This document shows positions 1 through 7,505 of a DNA stretch of 64,000 nucleotides, piece by piece. A program made the translations under genes and the position numbers. The stretch is taken from positions 397,638-461,637 of the forward strand of contig NZ_BSEV01000001.1 of assembly GCF_027922005.1 (NCBI RefSeq). The letters run 5' to 3'. The notes beneath the pieces are model-generated. The model had not been told where the DNA came from, ran no database searches, and was given only the letters and a program-made list of their open reading frames with translations. The DNA comes from Streptosporangium carneum. GTDB taxonomy: Bacteria > Actinomycetota > Actinomycetes > Streptosporangiales > Streptosporangiaceae. Within the stretch, counting starts at the first letter, position 1, and each line of letters begins with the position of its first letter.

Positions 1-414
1 ACCCGCATCCACGGCGTCGACCCCGCCCAGGGGCAGGGCCTCAAACTCGTCCACGGACAGGACTGCGTCGGCGAGGGCACGGCCGATGACGACGGCTGCT
101 ACTTCAGGGCCGGGGACAACACGATCACCTCCGGCCTCCAGGTGGTCTCCCGCGGCGTCATCGACGCGCAGAACCGCAGGTCGCTGAGCCGTCCGGCACC
201 TTTGACCCCGGGCCGGCCGTACCAGATCACCTGGGAGATGTTGCCGCAGGACTACGAGTTCAAGGCCGGACACCGGCTGGGTCTGGTGCTGACCGGGACC
301 AACGCCGACCTGGACCAGGCCGTCCTCGGCGAGGGCGAAACCGCCACCGGGGCCAGGGTCACCGTCGACCTGGCCGGCACCTCGATCACGCTGCCGCTGG
401 CGATCTCCGGCTGA
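1..414 (+). CDS. C-terminal end of an X-Pro dipeptidyl-peptidase / CocE-like S15 hydrolase (5' end outside window)
   Basis: The reading frame is open from the first base to the TGA at 412-414, giving about 137 residues. The sequence is beta-rich. A stretch reading from YQITWEM to GHRLGLVLTGTN matches the jelly-roll C-terminal domain (PepX_C) of the S15 / CocE-NonD hydrolase family, where an aromatic-rich strand is followed by 'aGHRLrL...tD' type motifs. The alpha/beta-hydrolase catalytic domain would lie upstream, outside the window. An S15 X-prolyl peptidase and a CocE-type esterase cannot be told apart from this domain alone. The gene ends 104 bases before the next start, which belongs to an SDR. 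Confidence 0.7.
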   Translation, partial: TRIHGVDPAQGQGLKLVHGQDCVGEGTADDDGCYFRAGDNTITSGLQVVSRGVIDAQNRRSLSRPAPLTPGRPYQITWEMLPQDYEFKAGHRLGLVLTGTNADLDQAVLGEGETATGARVTVDLAGTSITLPLAISG

Positions 415-454
415 CAGCGAGCCGGGCTTCCCTCCACACATGCAGGACAAGGCG

Positions 455-506
455 GTTCACCTTGTCTCCTACCAGTTCAGGTTCACCTTGTCTCCTACCA
501 GTTCAG
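455..506. repeat. 26-bp perfect tandem duplication in the 5' leader of the SDR gene
   Basis: Positions 455-480 and 481-506 are identical 26-mers, beginning gttcaccttg and ending accagttcag. The second copy runs into the ribosome binding site (aggag at about 505-509) of the SDR at 519. The duplication therefore lengthens the leader and may duplicate an upstream element. Confidence 0.95.
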
Positions 507-518
507 GAGTATCCGCAC

Positions 519-1358
519 ATGAAAACCACCTGGTTCGTCACCGGTGCCGGTCGCGGTCTGGGCCGCGCCTATGCCGAGGCCGCGCTGGAGCGCGGTGACC
601 AGGTCGTCGCCGTCTCCCGAAGCGTCGTGCGCGGCGACTTCGACGACGCCTACGGCGACCGCGTGCTGCCCTTGGCCGTCGACGTGACCGACCGGGACGC
701 CGTGTTCACCGCGGTGTCCACCGCGGTCGAGCGCTTCGGGCGGCTCGACATCGTGGTGAACAACGCCGGGAACATGTCCTCGGGCATGGTGGAGGAGTTC
801 ACCGAGGCCGAGGCCCGCGCCCAACTGGAGGTCAACTTCTTCGGCGCGCTGTGGGTCAGCCAGGCGGCCCTGGGGCGGATGCGTGAGCAGGGGTCCGGTC
901 ACATCGTGCAGATCTCCAGCGTCGGCGGCCTGGGCGGCTTCCCGAGCACGGGGTTGTACAGCGCGAGCAAGTTCGCGCTGGAGGGCATGAGCGAGGCGCT
1001 GGCGCTGGAGGCGGCCGCCTTCGGGGTGAAGGTCACCATCGTCCAGCCGGGCGGCTACTGGACCGATCTGTACACCAGCATGACCTCGACCGCTCCGGCG
1101 GAGCCGTACGGTCCGCTACGTGCCGAGCTGGCCAAGCAGTGGGCCGAGGGGTCGATCGACAGCGATCCGAGGTTGGCCGCCGAGGCGATGCTGAAGCTGG
1201 TCGACAGCCCGGAGCCGCCGCTACGGTTGCTGCTCGGGAGCATGGTGTACGACCTGGCCTTTGACATCTCGCGCCGACGGATGGAGGTGTGGGCGGGCTG
1301 GGAGGAGGTCAGCCGGGCCGCCGAGCACGCCGTACCCGCTCCCGGGAGCGATGGCTGA
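519..1358 (+). CDS. SDR-family NAD(P)-dependent oxidoreductase
   Basis: The protein has 279 residues from the ATG at 519, which sits 9-10 bases after an AGGAG. An ATG further upstream in frame (462) has no such site and would add 19 unusual residues. The N-terminus carries the Rossmann glycine motif TGAGRGLG, followed by the NNAG motif and the catalytic YxxxK (YSASK) with an upstream Ser (ISS). This is the classical short-chain dehydrogenase layout, with the extended C-terminus (about 60 residues after the barrel) common in actinobacterial 'SDR of unknown substrate' genes. Cofactor preference is uncertain: an Arg after the strand 2 region (VAVSRS) leans to NADP(H). It is an isolated gene with no pathway partners beside it. 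Confidence 0.9.
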   Translation: MKTTWFVTGAGRGLGRAYAEAALERGDQVVAVSRSVVRGDFDDAYGDRVLPLAVDVTDRDAVFTAVSTAVERFGRLDIVVNNAGNMSSGMVEEFTEAEARAQLEVNFFGALWVSQAALGRMREQGSGHIVQISSVGGLGGFPSTGLYSASKFALEGMSEALALEAAAFGVKVTIVQPGGYWTDLYTSMTSTAPAEPYGPLRAELAKQWAEGSIDSDPRLAAEAMLKLVDSPEPPLRLLLGSMVYDLAFDISRRRMEVWAGWEEVSRAAEHAVPAPGSDG

Positions 1359-1563
1359 CCTTGATGCGGTCGAACGGTGCCGATCGCGCTCTCATCCGTG
1401 ATCAGGGTCTGTGACGCCGTTGGGCGAGGGCCGGCGCGCACGTCGGGGGCGGACGAACACGCGAAGACGGAGTTGACCCCTCGGTCGGGACACACAGACC
1501 GGCAGCTGTCGGGGGCGAGGGAGGAACGGGCCAGGAATCCGCCGGGGTAACCCGTGACCCCGG

Positions 1564-1609
1564 CAGGCGTGGCGGCGCCGTCCCCCCAGATCCCACGCCG
1601 CCACGCCTG
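1564..1609. terminator. Strong inverted repeat between SDR (+) and mltG remnant (-), probable bidirectional terminator
   Basis: A perfect 14-bp stem pairs 1564-1577 (caggcgtggcggcg) with 1596-1609, around an 18-base loop. There is no U-run, as is usual for high-GC actinobacterial terminators. It lies in the gene-poor stretch 1359-1657, between convergent transcription units. I see nothing else in that stretch: open frames there occur on both strands and resemble no protein. Confidence 0.6.
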
Positions 1610-1657
1610 GTCCATCGGGGTCGTCCGGACAGCAGCTCCGTCCAGATCACCCCAGCC

Positions 1658-2330
1658 TCACGGATCGAGCAGGGCGGCGTCCCGTGCACCTCGGGCCTGC
1701 CGCCAAACCCGTGCGATCTTGGGCATGTCGCGCTTGTCGGTCGACTCGGCCTGGACGATGCTGGCGATGGTCATGATCTCCAGTGGCGTACGGCCGACAC
1801 GCCTGGCAACGTCCACCAGGTCGCTGTCCTCGGCGGCGCGCTTGAAGCGTGTCACCATCGCGGCGAGGATCTCGTCGGGGCTCGACGTGGGCGAGAACTC
1901 GTAGGTTCCGGAGAAGAACTCGTAGGTTCCGGAGAAGAGGAATCCCTCCAGCGCGCCTTTGGCGTAGGCCGGAAGGCCAAGCGCCCTGCTGTCCTGGCGG
2001 CCCGCTTGAACTCCACCAGCGGTCTGTCGGTGGCGGTCGACAACTGCTGCAAGATATCTGAGAGCCGTAGTCCTTCTCGCACGGTCAGGGTGGTCTGTTC
2101 CTGTCTGGTCTCGACAGGCGCCTTGCCAGGGCCCTGCCCGGCCACGTCCTTGGGGGCCGCGACCTGGGAGGAGAGCCCCTGGACCACGAGCGTGGATCCG
2201 ACCGCCATCACGGTGACGGCTGTCGCCGCCGCCAGGGCGAGGCTGCGGCGACGGGATCGGTTCCCGCTGACCTCCTGCCGCGACAGTCGCGCTTCTGCGC
2301 GTCCACTACCCGGGTGAGGGGAGGTTGTGG
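1658..2330 (-). pseudogene. mltG: Decayed endolytic transglycosylase MltG (YceG-like) remnant
   Basis: On the minus strand the upstream part reads as a basic N-terminus, one membrane helix (LALAAATAVTVMAVGSTLVV) and then TVREGLRLSDILQQLSTAT, like the start of MltG. The frame then shifts by one base near 1985-2005. In the other frame it continues as LGLPAYAKGALEGFLFSGTYEF and later LEIMTIASIVQAES, which is the MltG substrate-groove region with the catalytic Glu context. The product stops at 1658, before the rest of the catalytic domain. Frameshift plus loss of the C-terminus make a functional enzyme very unlikely. The start is unclear. The housekeeping mltG normally sits beside aroE and ruvX, so this is probably an extra copy. 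Confidence 0.8.
1895..1936. repeat. 21-bp tandem duplication inside the mltG remnant
   Basis: Positions 1895-1915 and 1916-1936 are identical 21-mers. On the minus strand each encodes FSGTYEF. Intact MltG proteins have one such segment (FPGTYE or similar), so this is an in-frame duplication that happened in or before decay of the gene. Confidence 0.9.
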
Positions 2331-2409
2331 AGATGGACGACACCGGACATGGAGGGTGAAGTAGGCTGCCTCGGGCTCGGCGTCGCCGTATGGGCAGGGG
2401 TTCCTGGGG

Positions 2410-3186
2410 GTGGGTGACCTGACAGTTCGTCATCGGTCTGTGGCCGTTGTGTCGACGGCTCGCCGGGTGGGGAGAGCCCTGGCGCTGCTCGCGGCCGTGG
2501 CGGTCGTGCTGGCGGTGGTGTTGCTGTCGCCCTTCGTGCTGAAGGAGGTCTCCGGCGTCCAGGGGGTGGACTGGAACCGGCTGAGTCAGGCCGGTGCGGC
2601 GTACGGTTTCACGTCGGCGATCGTCTCGGCGCTGGCGCTGGCCGGCGTCGCCGTGTCGCTGATCGTTCAGAACCGGCAGGCCAGGGCGGAGCAGATTCAG
2701 GCGATCCGCGGCTACTACCTTGAGCTGGTCCGTCTGGAACTCGATGACATGGCGTTGTTCCAGCCTGTGTGGGGTGACACCGACATCGCCGACCCTCACG
2801 AGCGGAAGCGGCATGTCTACGCCGACCTCATGATGAACTACGCGTGGATGGGCTTTGAGATCGGGACCATTCGCGAGGGTCTGCTGCGGGACATGCTCGC
2901 CGGGATGTTCGCCGGCGAGGCCGGGCGGCGTTACTGGGGCAGGGCTCGTACCTCGTGGATCGCCGGTTCGTCGGGGAGTCGTGTGGGTCGTCGTTTCCTG
3001 GCCGTCGTGAGTGAGGAGCACGCTCGGGCGGTTGCCGCCGGACCTCCGGCCCGCTCGGTCGTCGTCTCCGATCCACCCGCCGCGCCCGCGGCGAGGGCGG
3101 CGCGCGTATGGCGGGTGTCGGTCGGCGCCCTGATCGGCCTGGGCGCGGGCCTGATACTCGGATCAGTGCTCCGCGACCGACGCTGA
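2410..3186 (+). CDS. DUF6082-family membrane protein
   Basis: The product has 258 residues from a GTG start. It has an N-terminal membrane helix (residues about 20-42, rich in A/V/L), a short extracytoplasmic stretch, then a second helix (about 60-90, YGFTSAIVSALALAGVAVSLIVQ). A soluble part follows, with HxxLVRLELDD-like and YADLMMNYAWMGFEIG motifs. I recognise these as the DUF6082 family, which is common in Streptomyces and relatives. Molecular function is unknown. A last hydrophobic stretch (VSVGALIGLGAGLILGSVL) close to the C-terminus could be a third helix. No partner genes are evident: the mltG remnant diverges upstream and a cell-wall gene converges downstream. Confidence 0.7.
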   Translation: MGDLTVRHRSVAVVSTARRVGRALALLAAVAVVLAVVLLSPFVLKEVSGVQGVDWNRLSQAGAAYGFTSAIVSALALAGVAVSLIVQNRQARAEQIQAIRGYYLELVRLELDDMALFQPVWGDTDIADPHERKRHVYADLMMNYAWMGFEIGTIREGLLRDMLAGMFAGEAGRRYWGRARTSWIAGSSGSRVGRRFLAVVSEEHARAVAAGPPARSVVVSDPPAAPAARAARVWRVSVGALIGLGAGLILGSVLRDRR

Positions 3187-3247
3187 AGCCCGAACCTCCT
3201 CGCGTCAGGCCTTCTTCGTCGGCCCAGGAGACCGGCGACGCCGAGGA

Positions 3248-4222
3248 TCAGTACATCGAGATGTGCGGATGGTCGAAGTGGTTGGCGGTGATGCTGCCGC
3301 GGTCGGACATGCCGCGCCAGCCTGAGCCGCTGTTGATGCGCTGACGCCAGATCACGTACTTGACGCCGAGCCGGTCCTTGTTCGCGATGGCCCAGGCGGC
3401 GATCTCGTCGCCGAGTGCGCGGTTGGCCGCCGACGGCATGGCGCCGCCGGTGCTCATCATGAAGTCGCAGGCACGGCCCAGAGGGTGCTCACCGCTGCCG
3501 CCGCTGCGGTGGCAGCCCACCGCGTAGGGGAGGTCGAAGCGCTTGGCGATGGCCTCACGCATGATCCGGGTGCGGTCGGTGATGTTGTCGGCGCCGATGG
3601 GACTCTGAGGCGCCCAGGTGCCGTCGGCGCGGCGGCCGGAACCGGTCGGGACGAGCCGATCGAGTCTGTTCTTGATGTCGCCGACCACCTCCTTGGCCTT
3701 GTCGCGCCGGATGTCGGCCTTCTCGACCTCGGCCTCGATCCTGTCGGTGAGGTCGGCCGCGCTCTCCGCGGTCTTCCTCGTGCGTTCCAGGCCGGTGGCG
3801 AAGCTCTGCACGTAGGAGCTCTGCTGGACGGTGAGCTGCCCCGCCGCCGTGGATCCCCTCAGGTCGGGGGCGAACAGCAGAGCGGGCAGGTTCCCCTCGC
3901 CGCTCTGGTAGCTCCCCTGGACGACGGCGTCGACCTGCCGCCTGACCTCGGCGTAGACCTCTTCGGCCTTGCTCAGGCTCTTCTTCGCGAGGGCCGCGGC
4001 TTTCTTTGCCTTCTTGAGGGACTTGCGTTTGGCCGCGTAGGCCTTGGTCAGTTTGTCGACCTTCGTGGCGGACTTGGCCAGATCGGTGCGGAGCTCCGCC
4101 TCGGTGGGGGCGGGGGCGGCGGCGGAAGCCGTGTTCGCGGGGCCGAGCGCGAGTGTGACCGCGGCGAGAACACCGGCCGTGAGGGATGCGTGACGACGGA
4201 ACATGGGGGACGTGCGGGTCAA
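3248..4222 (-). CDS. Secreted coiled-coil cell-wall protein with C-terminal peptidoglycan-hydrolase-like domain
   Basis: The product has 324 residues from a TTG start at 4222, placed 8 bases after a GAGG. The ATG at 4204 lacks a binding site. A signal peptide ends near ...TASAAAPAP. Residues about 40-200 are a Lys/Ala-rich coiled coil resembling the regulatory coils of RipA/CwlO-type hydrolases. The C-terminal domain contains HPLGRACDFM, WAIANKDRLGVKYVIWRQRI and a terminal NHFDHPHISMY. These match the ARB_07466-type domain with conserved His/Asp (H-x6-D and HxxHxH) expected to bind zinc. I infer a peptidoglycan hydrolase or remodelling factor. The leader carries a c-di-AMP riboswitch, which in actinomycetes typically controls resuscitation and cell-wall hydrolases. 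Confidence 0.85.
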   Translation of the reverse strand: MTRTSPMFRRHASLTAGVLAAVTLALGPANTASAAAPAPTEAELRTDLAKSATKVDKLTKAYAAKRKSLKKAKKAAALAKKSLSKAEEVYAEVRRQVDAVVQGSYQSGEGNLPALLFAPDLRGSTAAGQLTVQQSSYVQSFATGLERTRKTAESAADLTDRIEAEVEKADIRRDKAKEVVGDIKNRLDRLVPTGSGRRADGTWAPQSPIGADNITDRTRIMREAIAKRFDLPYAVGCHRSGGSGEHPLGRACDFMMSTGGAMPSAANRALGDEIAAWAIANKDRLGVKYVIWRQRINSGSGWRGMSDRGSITANHFDHPHISMY

Positions 4223-4239
4223 CTGCTTTCCTCTCCTCT

Positions 4240-4358
4240 GCCGACCGGGTTAGCTGACGGGTTCGGGCTGGAGGAAGCCCGTCCACCGAAGTGGATTCAC
4301 CCCACGTGCGGTGGGTCCCCGGTTCCCAGGCGAGGCGCCTGGGATTAGGCGTGTCGGC
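4240..4358 (-). promoter_or_regulatory. Cyclic di-AMP (ydaO/yuaA-type) riboswitch
   Basis: Read on the minus strand, this leader contains the conserved core blocks in order: GGGACCCA, GGGGTGAATCC, a GGGCTTCCTCCAGCCCGAA hairpin, and CCGTCAGCTAACCCGGTCGGC. The outer stem closes with GCCGAC (4358-4353) against GTCGGC (4245-4240). This is the hallmark of the ydaO-yuaA c-di-AMP riboswitch. It lies directly before the cell-wall gene at 4222; its end is 17 bases before the start codon. From known members, ligand binding switches expression off, most likely by early termination or by blocking initiation. No classical U-tract terminator is visible between switch and start. Confidence 0.92.
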
Positions 4359-4386
4359 TGCTACAGCCGAGGCGAAACGGAGCTTA

Positions 4387-4415
4387 GTAGTAAATAACAG
4401 GTCATGTGAAGTCAA
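4387..4415 (-). promoter_or_regulatory. Candidate promoter for the riboswitch-controlled cell-wall gene
   Basis: The minus strand reads TTGACT (4415-4410), a 17-base spacer, then TACTAC (4392-4387), in a local AT-rich patch. Transcription from here would begin about 20 bases before the riboswitch. The -35 is close to consensus and the -10 is weak. Confidence 0.45.
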
Positions 4416-4429
4416 AGTGCACTAAAGGG

Positions 4430-4451
4430 GATGTTGATCTCAGTCAACATC
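4430..4451. promoter_or_regulatory. Perfect inverted repeat upstream of the riboswitch promoter (possible operator)
   Basis: GATGTTGA (4430-4437) and TCAACATC (4444-4451) form a perfect 8-bp dyad with a 6-base centre. It lies just upstream of the -35 hexamer, where an activator or repressor dimer could bind. No cognate regulator is identified. Confidence 0.4.
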
Positions 4452-4638
4452 AACTATGCATGAAACGGTCACCCATGTCTGAGGCCGCGCCCCCGATGCC
4501 CTGACGCCGCCGCCCGGTCTCGGTCCGCGGCACCCGTCCGGACAGCCGCAGAGGGATGTCCCGCCCGCGGAGGACTCGCCGTACGACGGTCAGCGCCTTG
4601 TCCTGCCCGTCCTCGTCGTCTCGCCGTCCCGTAGTCAT
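4450..4638 (-). CDS. Possible small protein, unknown
   Basis: A 62-residue ATG-started frame, divergent from the response regulator at 4691, with roughly 80% G/C at third positions. That is lower than the neighbours but not random. The product is Arg/Asp-rich with no recognisable domain or signal. The GTTAACC box at 4651-4666 lies directly upstream in the same relative orientation as for the lipoprotein genes. I list it as tentative only: there is no clear ribosome binding site, and the 3' end overlaps an inverted repeat. Confidence 0.25.
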   Translation of the reverse strand: MTTGRRDDEDGQDKALTVVRRVLRGRDIPLRLSGRVPRTETGRRRQGIGGAASDMGDRFMHS

Positions 4639-4650
4639 GATCGTCGGAGT

Positions 4651-4666
4651 GTTAACCGCAGTCTTA
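4651..4666 (+). promoter_or_regulatory. GTTAACC-N5-CTTA box before the response-regulator gene
   Basis: The 16-mer GTTAACCGCAGTCTTA ends 24 bases before the regulator ATG at 4691. The same framework (11 fixed positions) recurs at 7275-7290, 8029-8044 and, inverted, at 8065-8080, always in front of genes of this locus. This suggests autoregulation by the adjacent OmpR-type regulator. Confidence 0.7.
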
Positions 4667-4690
4667 TCGAGGATTTGCGGTAATCAGGGC

Positions 4691-5344
4691 ATGCGGATAT
4701 TGGTGGCCGAAGACGAGCGTTTCCTCGCCGACCTGGTGGCCGAAGGACTGCGCGAGCAGGCGATGGCGGTCGACATCGTCCACGACGGGGCCGCCGCGCT
4801 GGAACACCTCGTGGTCAACGACTACGACGTGCTCGTGCTGGACCGGGACCTGCCCCGGGTGCACGGTGACGAGGTCTGCCGTGAGCTGGCCCAGCGCGGG
4901 GAGTCGGTGCGCATCCTGATGCTGACCGCCTCCGGCGCGGTGCACGAACGGGTCACCGGACTGAACCTGGGAGCAGACGACTACCTGGCCAAGCCCTTCG
5001 CCTTCGGCGAGTTGGTGGCGCGCATCCGCGCGCTCGCCCGGCGGGGCGGCCCGCCGCTGCCCCCGGTGCTGGAATGGGACGACGTCACCCTGGACACCGC
5101 GCGTCGGCAGGCCCACCGCGACGGCCGCTATCTGCCGCTGTCCCGTAAGGAGTATGCGGTGCTGGAGGTGCTGATGCAGGCACGGGGCAAGGTCGTCAGC
5201 ACCGAGGAGCTCCTGGAACGGGCCTGGGACGAGCACACCGACCCGTTCACCACCGTCGTCAAGGTGACGATGAGCAAGCTGCGGGCCAAGCTCGGTGACC
5301 CGCCTGTCATCGTCACCGTCCCCGGAAGCGGATACCGGCTGTGA
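4691..5344 (+). CDS. OmpR/PhoB-family response regulator
   Basis: The protein has 217 residues. The chosen ATG (4691) starts MRILVAEDE, a normal receiver-domain beginning; the longer frame from 4556 adds an unlikely Arg/Ser-rich tail. The acidic pocket (E7, D8) and phospho-acceptor Asp51 (LVLDRDLP) are present, then the Thr/Lys switch residues (LTAS, KPF). A winged-helix DNA-binding domain runs from about residue 125 to the end (LSRKEYAVLEVLMQ ... VTVPGSGYRL). The stop overlaps the GTG of the sensor kinase by 4 bases, so the two are co-translated. I infer that it binds the GTTAACC boxes nearby and controls the lipoproteins and the efflux operon. Confidence 0.93.
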   Translation: MRILVAEDERFLADLVAEGLREQAMAVDIVHDGAAALEHLVVNDYDVLVLDRDLPRVHGDEVCRELAQRGESVRILMLTASGAVHERVTGLNLGADDYLAKPFAFGELVARIRALARRGGPPLPPVLEWDDVTLDTARRQAHRDGRYLPLSRKEYAVLEVLMQARGKVVSTEELLERAWDEHTDPFTTVVKVTMSKLRAKLGDPPVIVTVPGSGYRL

Positions 5345-6597
5345 GCACGGCGCGGGTCGCGCGGCGGACACGGCCGTTGCTCCGTGGCTCGATACGGACC
5401 CGGATGACGCTGCTCTACGGTGGGGTCTTCACGGTCATCACCCTGGGGGTGCTGATCGCCGCACAGCAGTTCCAGCAGATCATCGTCGGCAGGCAGTTGC
5501 CGGACTCCCCCCTGAGGCTTCCGCTCAACACGGTCCCGTGCGATCGGCGCCCCGCCGACGCCCCCTGCTCGATCATCCCCTACAGCCCCCAGCAGACCGC
5601 GCCGGGGCCGGACCGGTTCCTCGCCAAGGACGGGACCGAGCTGAAACAGAACCTGGTGAACTCCCAGCGGATCATCACCGTGATCGCCATCGTGGTGATC
5701 ACGGTGCTGGCGTTCACGGTGTGCTGGTGGCTCACCGGGCGGCTGCTGCGGCCACTTCACCGCATCACCACCACCGCCCGCCGGCTGTCGCTGTCCAACC
5801 TGCACGAACGCATCGCGCTCACCGGAGCGCAGGACGAGCTCAAGGAACTCGCCGACACCTTCGACGCCATGCTCGACCGGCTGGAACACGCGGTGGCCAG
5901 TCAGCGCCGCTTCGTCGCCAACGCCTCCCACGAACTGCGCACCCCCCTCGCCATCCAGCGAACCGCCATCGAGGTCGGCCTGGTCAATCCCTCACCCGCG
6001 AAGCTCGCCGTGATCCGGGCCGAGATGCTGCGCAACACCCAACGGTCCGAACGGCTCATCGAGGGCCTGCTCCTTCTCGCGCAGGGGGAACGGGGCCTCG
6101 ACGCCCGGGCCCCGGTGGACCTCGCAGCGGTGGTCGAGCAGGTCATCAAGGACCACCTGCCGCTCGCCGAACGCGGCGACGTCGTCATCACCACGACCAC
6201 CGTCCGCCCGGTCGTCGTCGCCGGTGACGAGGTGATGCTCATCCGGCTGTTCGCGAACCTGGTGCACAACGCGATCCGGCACAACCACCCCGGCGGGCAC
6301 GTCACAGTCGAGCTGTCCCCCGAGAGCGGGGCGGTGGTCCGTAACACCGGCCCGCACGTTCCGCCCGACCGGATCGGCGAGCTCTTCGAACCCTTTCGGA
6401 GGCTGCACCGGGACCGGATCGGATCAGCCGACGGTGCGGGGCTGGGCCTTTCCATCGTCGCCGCCATCGCCCACGCCCACGGCGGCACCGTGCACACGAC
6501 GGCCAACCCGGGCGGCGGGCTCTCCGTCACCGTGTCCCTCCCGGCCCTCACCCCGTCCTCCCCGGTCGAGTCGTCGGGCGTCTCCGGCAGGCGGTAG
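5341..6597 (+). CDS. Sensor histidine kinase, partner of the upstream regulator
   Basis: The protein has 418 residues from a GTG start inside the regulator's stop. The first membrane helix is at about 22-44 and the second at about 110-133. They flank a short extracytoplasmic sensor of about 65 residues with two Cys (VPCDRRPADAPC). A HAMP region follows, then the dimerisation helix with His197 (NASHELRTPLA), the N-box (NLVHNAIRHN) and G-boxes (GAGLGLSIVAA). This is a standard HisKA/HATPase class I kinase. The small two-Cys loop suggests sensing at the membrane surface, as in kinases that respond to antimicrobial peptides or envelope stress. The efflux operon nearby fits that role. Confidence 0.93.
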   Translation: MSTARVARRTRPLLRGSIRTRMTLLYGGVFTVITLGVLIAAQQFQQIIVGRQLPDSPLRLPLNTVPCDRRPADAPCSIIPYSPQQTAPGPDRFLAKDGTELKQNLVNSQRIITVIAIVVITVLAFTVCWWLTGRLLRPLHRITTTARRLSLSNLHERIALTGAQDELKELADTFDAMLDRLEHAVASQRRFVANASHELRTPLAIQRTAIEVGLVNPSPAKLAVIRAEMLRNTQRSERLIEGLLLLAQGERGLDARAPVDLAAVVEQVIKDHLPLAERGDVVITTTTVRPVVVAGDEVMLIRLFANLVHNAIRHNHPGGHVTVELSPESGAVVRNTGPHVPPDRIGELFEPFRRLHRDRIGSADGAGLGLSIVAAIAHAHGGTVHTTANPGGGLSVTVSLPALTPSSPVESSGVSGRR

Positions 6598-6667
6598 CGC
6601 CGACGCGCGAACAGCGGACGTCGCGGGGCCGGCCCTGCCGTTCGCCCGGCGCGGAGACTCCCCGTCA

Positions 6668-6725
6668 CCCGTCCCTCCGCGATCAGGTTGACGGTCGAGG
6701 CCGTCGGATGACCGCGAGGGACGGG
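6668..6725. terminator. Inverted repeat between convergent kinase and lipoprotein genes
   Basis: CCCGTCCCTC plus GCG (6668-6681) pairs with CGCGAGGGACGGG (6713-6725), with one bulged base. The loop itself contains a small GACGG/CCGTC hairpin (6690-6705). It lies between convergent genes and could stop transcription from both sides. Confidence 0.5.
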
Positions 6726-6748
6726 CGTCCCGCCGGACGGGTGAGCCG

Positions 6749-7228
6749 TCACCTCTTCGGGGCGGGGACCTCCTTGTTGCAGACGGTGAAGGCCGCCGTG
6801 AGCTTCTCCTGGGTGTCTCCGGGGCCCTGCTCGACGCTGAGGTTGGTTTCTCCAGGCCCGGGATCCTTGGCGTCGATTCCTTGCCTGCGCAGGCACTCCG
6901 CCGTCTTCAGGGCGTGGTCTGTCAGCTCCTGGGGCGGACCGCCCTCGTAACGGGCGGGAGGCGCCAGCTTCCCGCAGGCCGCCCGGGCCGCCGCCGACTT
7001 CGGGTCATTGGGGTCGGCCGTCACCTTGCCGCCGCCCGGAGGCCTCCCCTGGGAGTCGGGGACGGGAACCTCAACGCCGTTCTTCTTCATGCACTGGGCG
7101 AACTGCAGTGCCTTTTCGTACTCGTCCTTTGACAGCGTCTGCTGTTGCGCCTGGCCGCCGTCGCCGCACCCGGTCAGGCCGAGTGCGACGACGGCCAGAA
7201 CCGCCGCGGCAAATGAGAGTCTTTTCAC
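6749..7228 (-). CDS. Small secreted lipoprotein, paralogue 1
   Basis: The product has 159 residues from a GTG at 7228 (VKRLSFAAAVLAVVALGLTGCG). The charged N-region, hydrophobic core and lipobox LTGC put the lipidated Cys near residue 20. The mature part has conserved Cys in paired contexts (QFAQCMKKNG, AAARAACGKLAP, KTAECLRRQGID, FTVCNKE). These suit two disulfides or a small ligand-binding fold. It is a clear paralogue of the next gene (7506-7982), with about two thirds identical residues. I know similar proteins as actinobacterial 'hypothetical lipoproteins' beside ABC efflux genes and two-component systems. It carries its own 29-bp box upstream and so is probably a separate transcript under the same regulator. 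Confidence 0.85.
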   Translation of the reverse strand: MKRLSFAAAVLAVVALGLTGCGDGGQAQQQTLSKDEYEKALQFAQCMKKNGVEVPVPDSQGRPPGGGKVTADPNDPKSAAARAACGKLAPPARYEGGPPQELTDHALKTAECLRRQGIDAKDPGPGETNLSVEQGPGDTQEKLTAAFTVCNKEVPAPKR

Positions 7229-7261
7229 GCTCCCAGCATGGACGCCGCGGTATATCGGCAC

Positions 7262-7290
7262 GGTGACCGGCAACGTTAACCATTCCCTTA
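7262..7290 (-). promoter_or_regulatory. Extended TAAG-N5-GGTTAAC-N6-GGTCACC element before lipoprotein 1
   Basis: Read toward the gene: TAAG (7290-7287), GGTTAAC (7281-7275) and GGTCACC (7268-7262). GGTTAAC and GGTCACC form a direct repeat, GGTnAnC, with 13-base spacing. Identical layout and spacing occur at 8016-8044 and 8065-8093. Confidence 0.7.
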
Positions 7291-7505
7291 CGCGATCTTC
7301 CGGGCGGCGGATCGCGAAACCACCGCACGCATGTCGGTCGCCCGGGCGTCGGCGGAATTCCCGCGCGCGCAATTCCGTCAGGCAGGCGACTGGATTTTGT
7401 GAACCGGTCGCTTTTCGGCGTCGTGGCACGGCCCGGTGCGTTCGGAACGCCGGAGAAACCGCTCTGGAATCCTTCGAGGCGGCCCCGGCCCGGCGTGCCG
7501 GGTCG

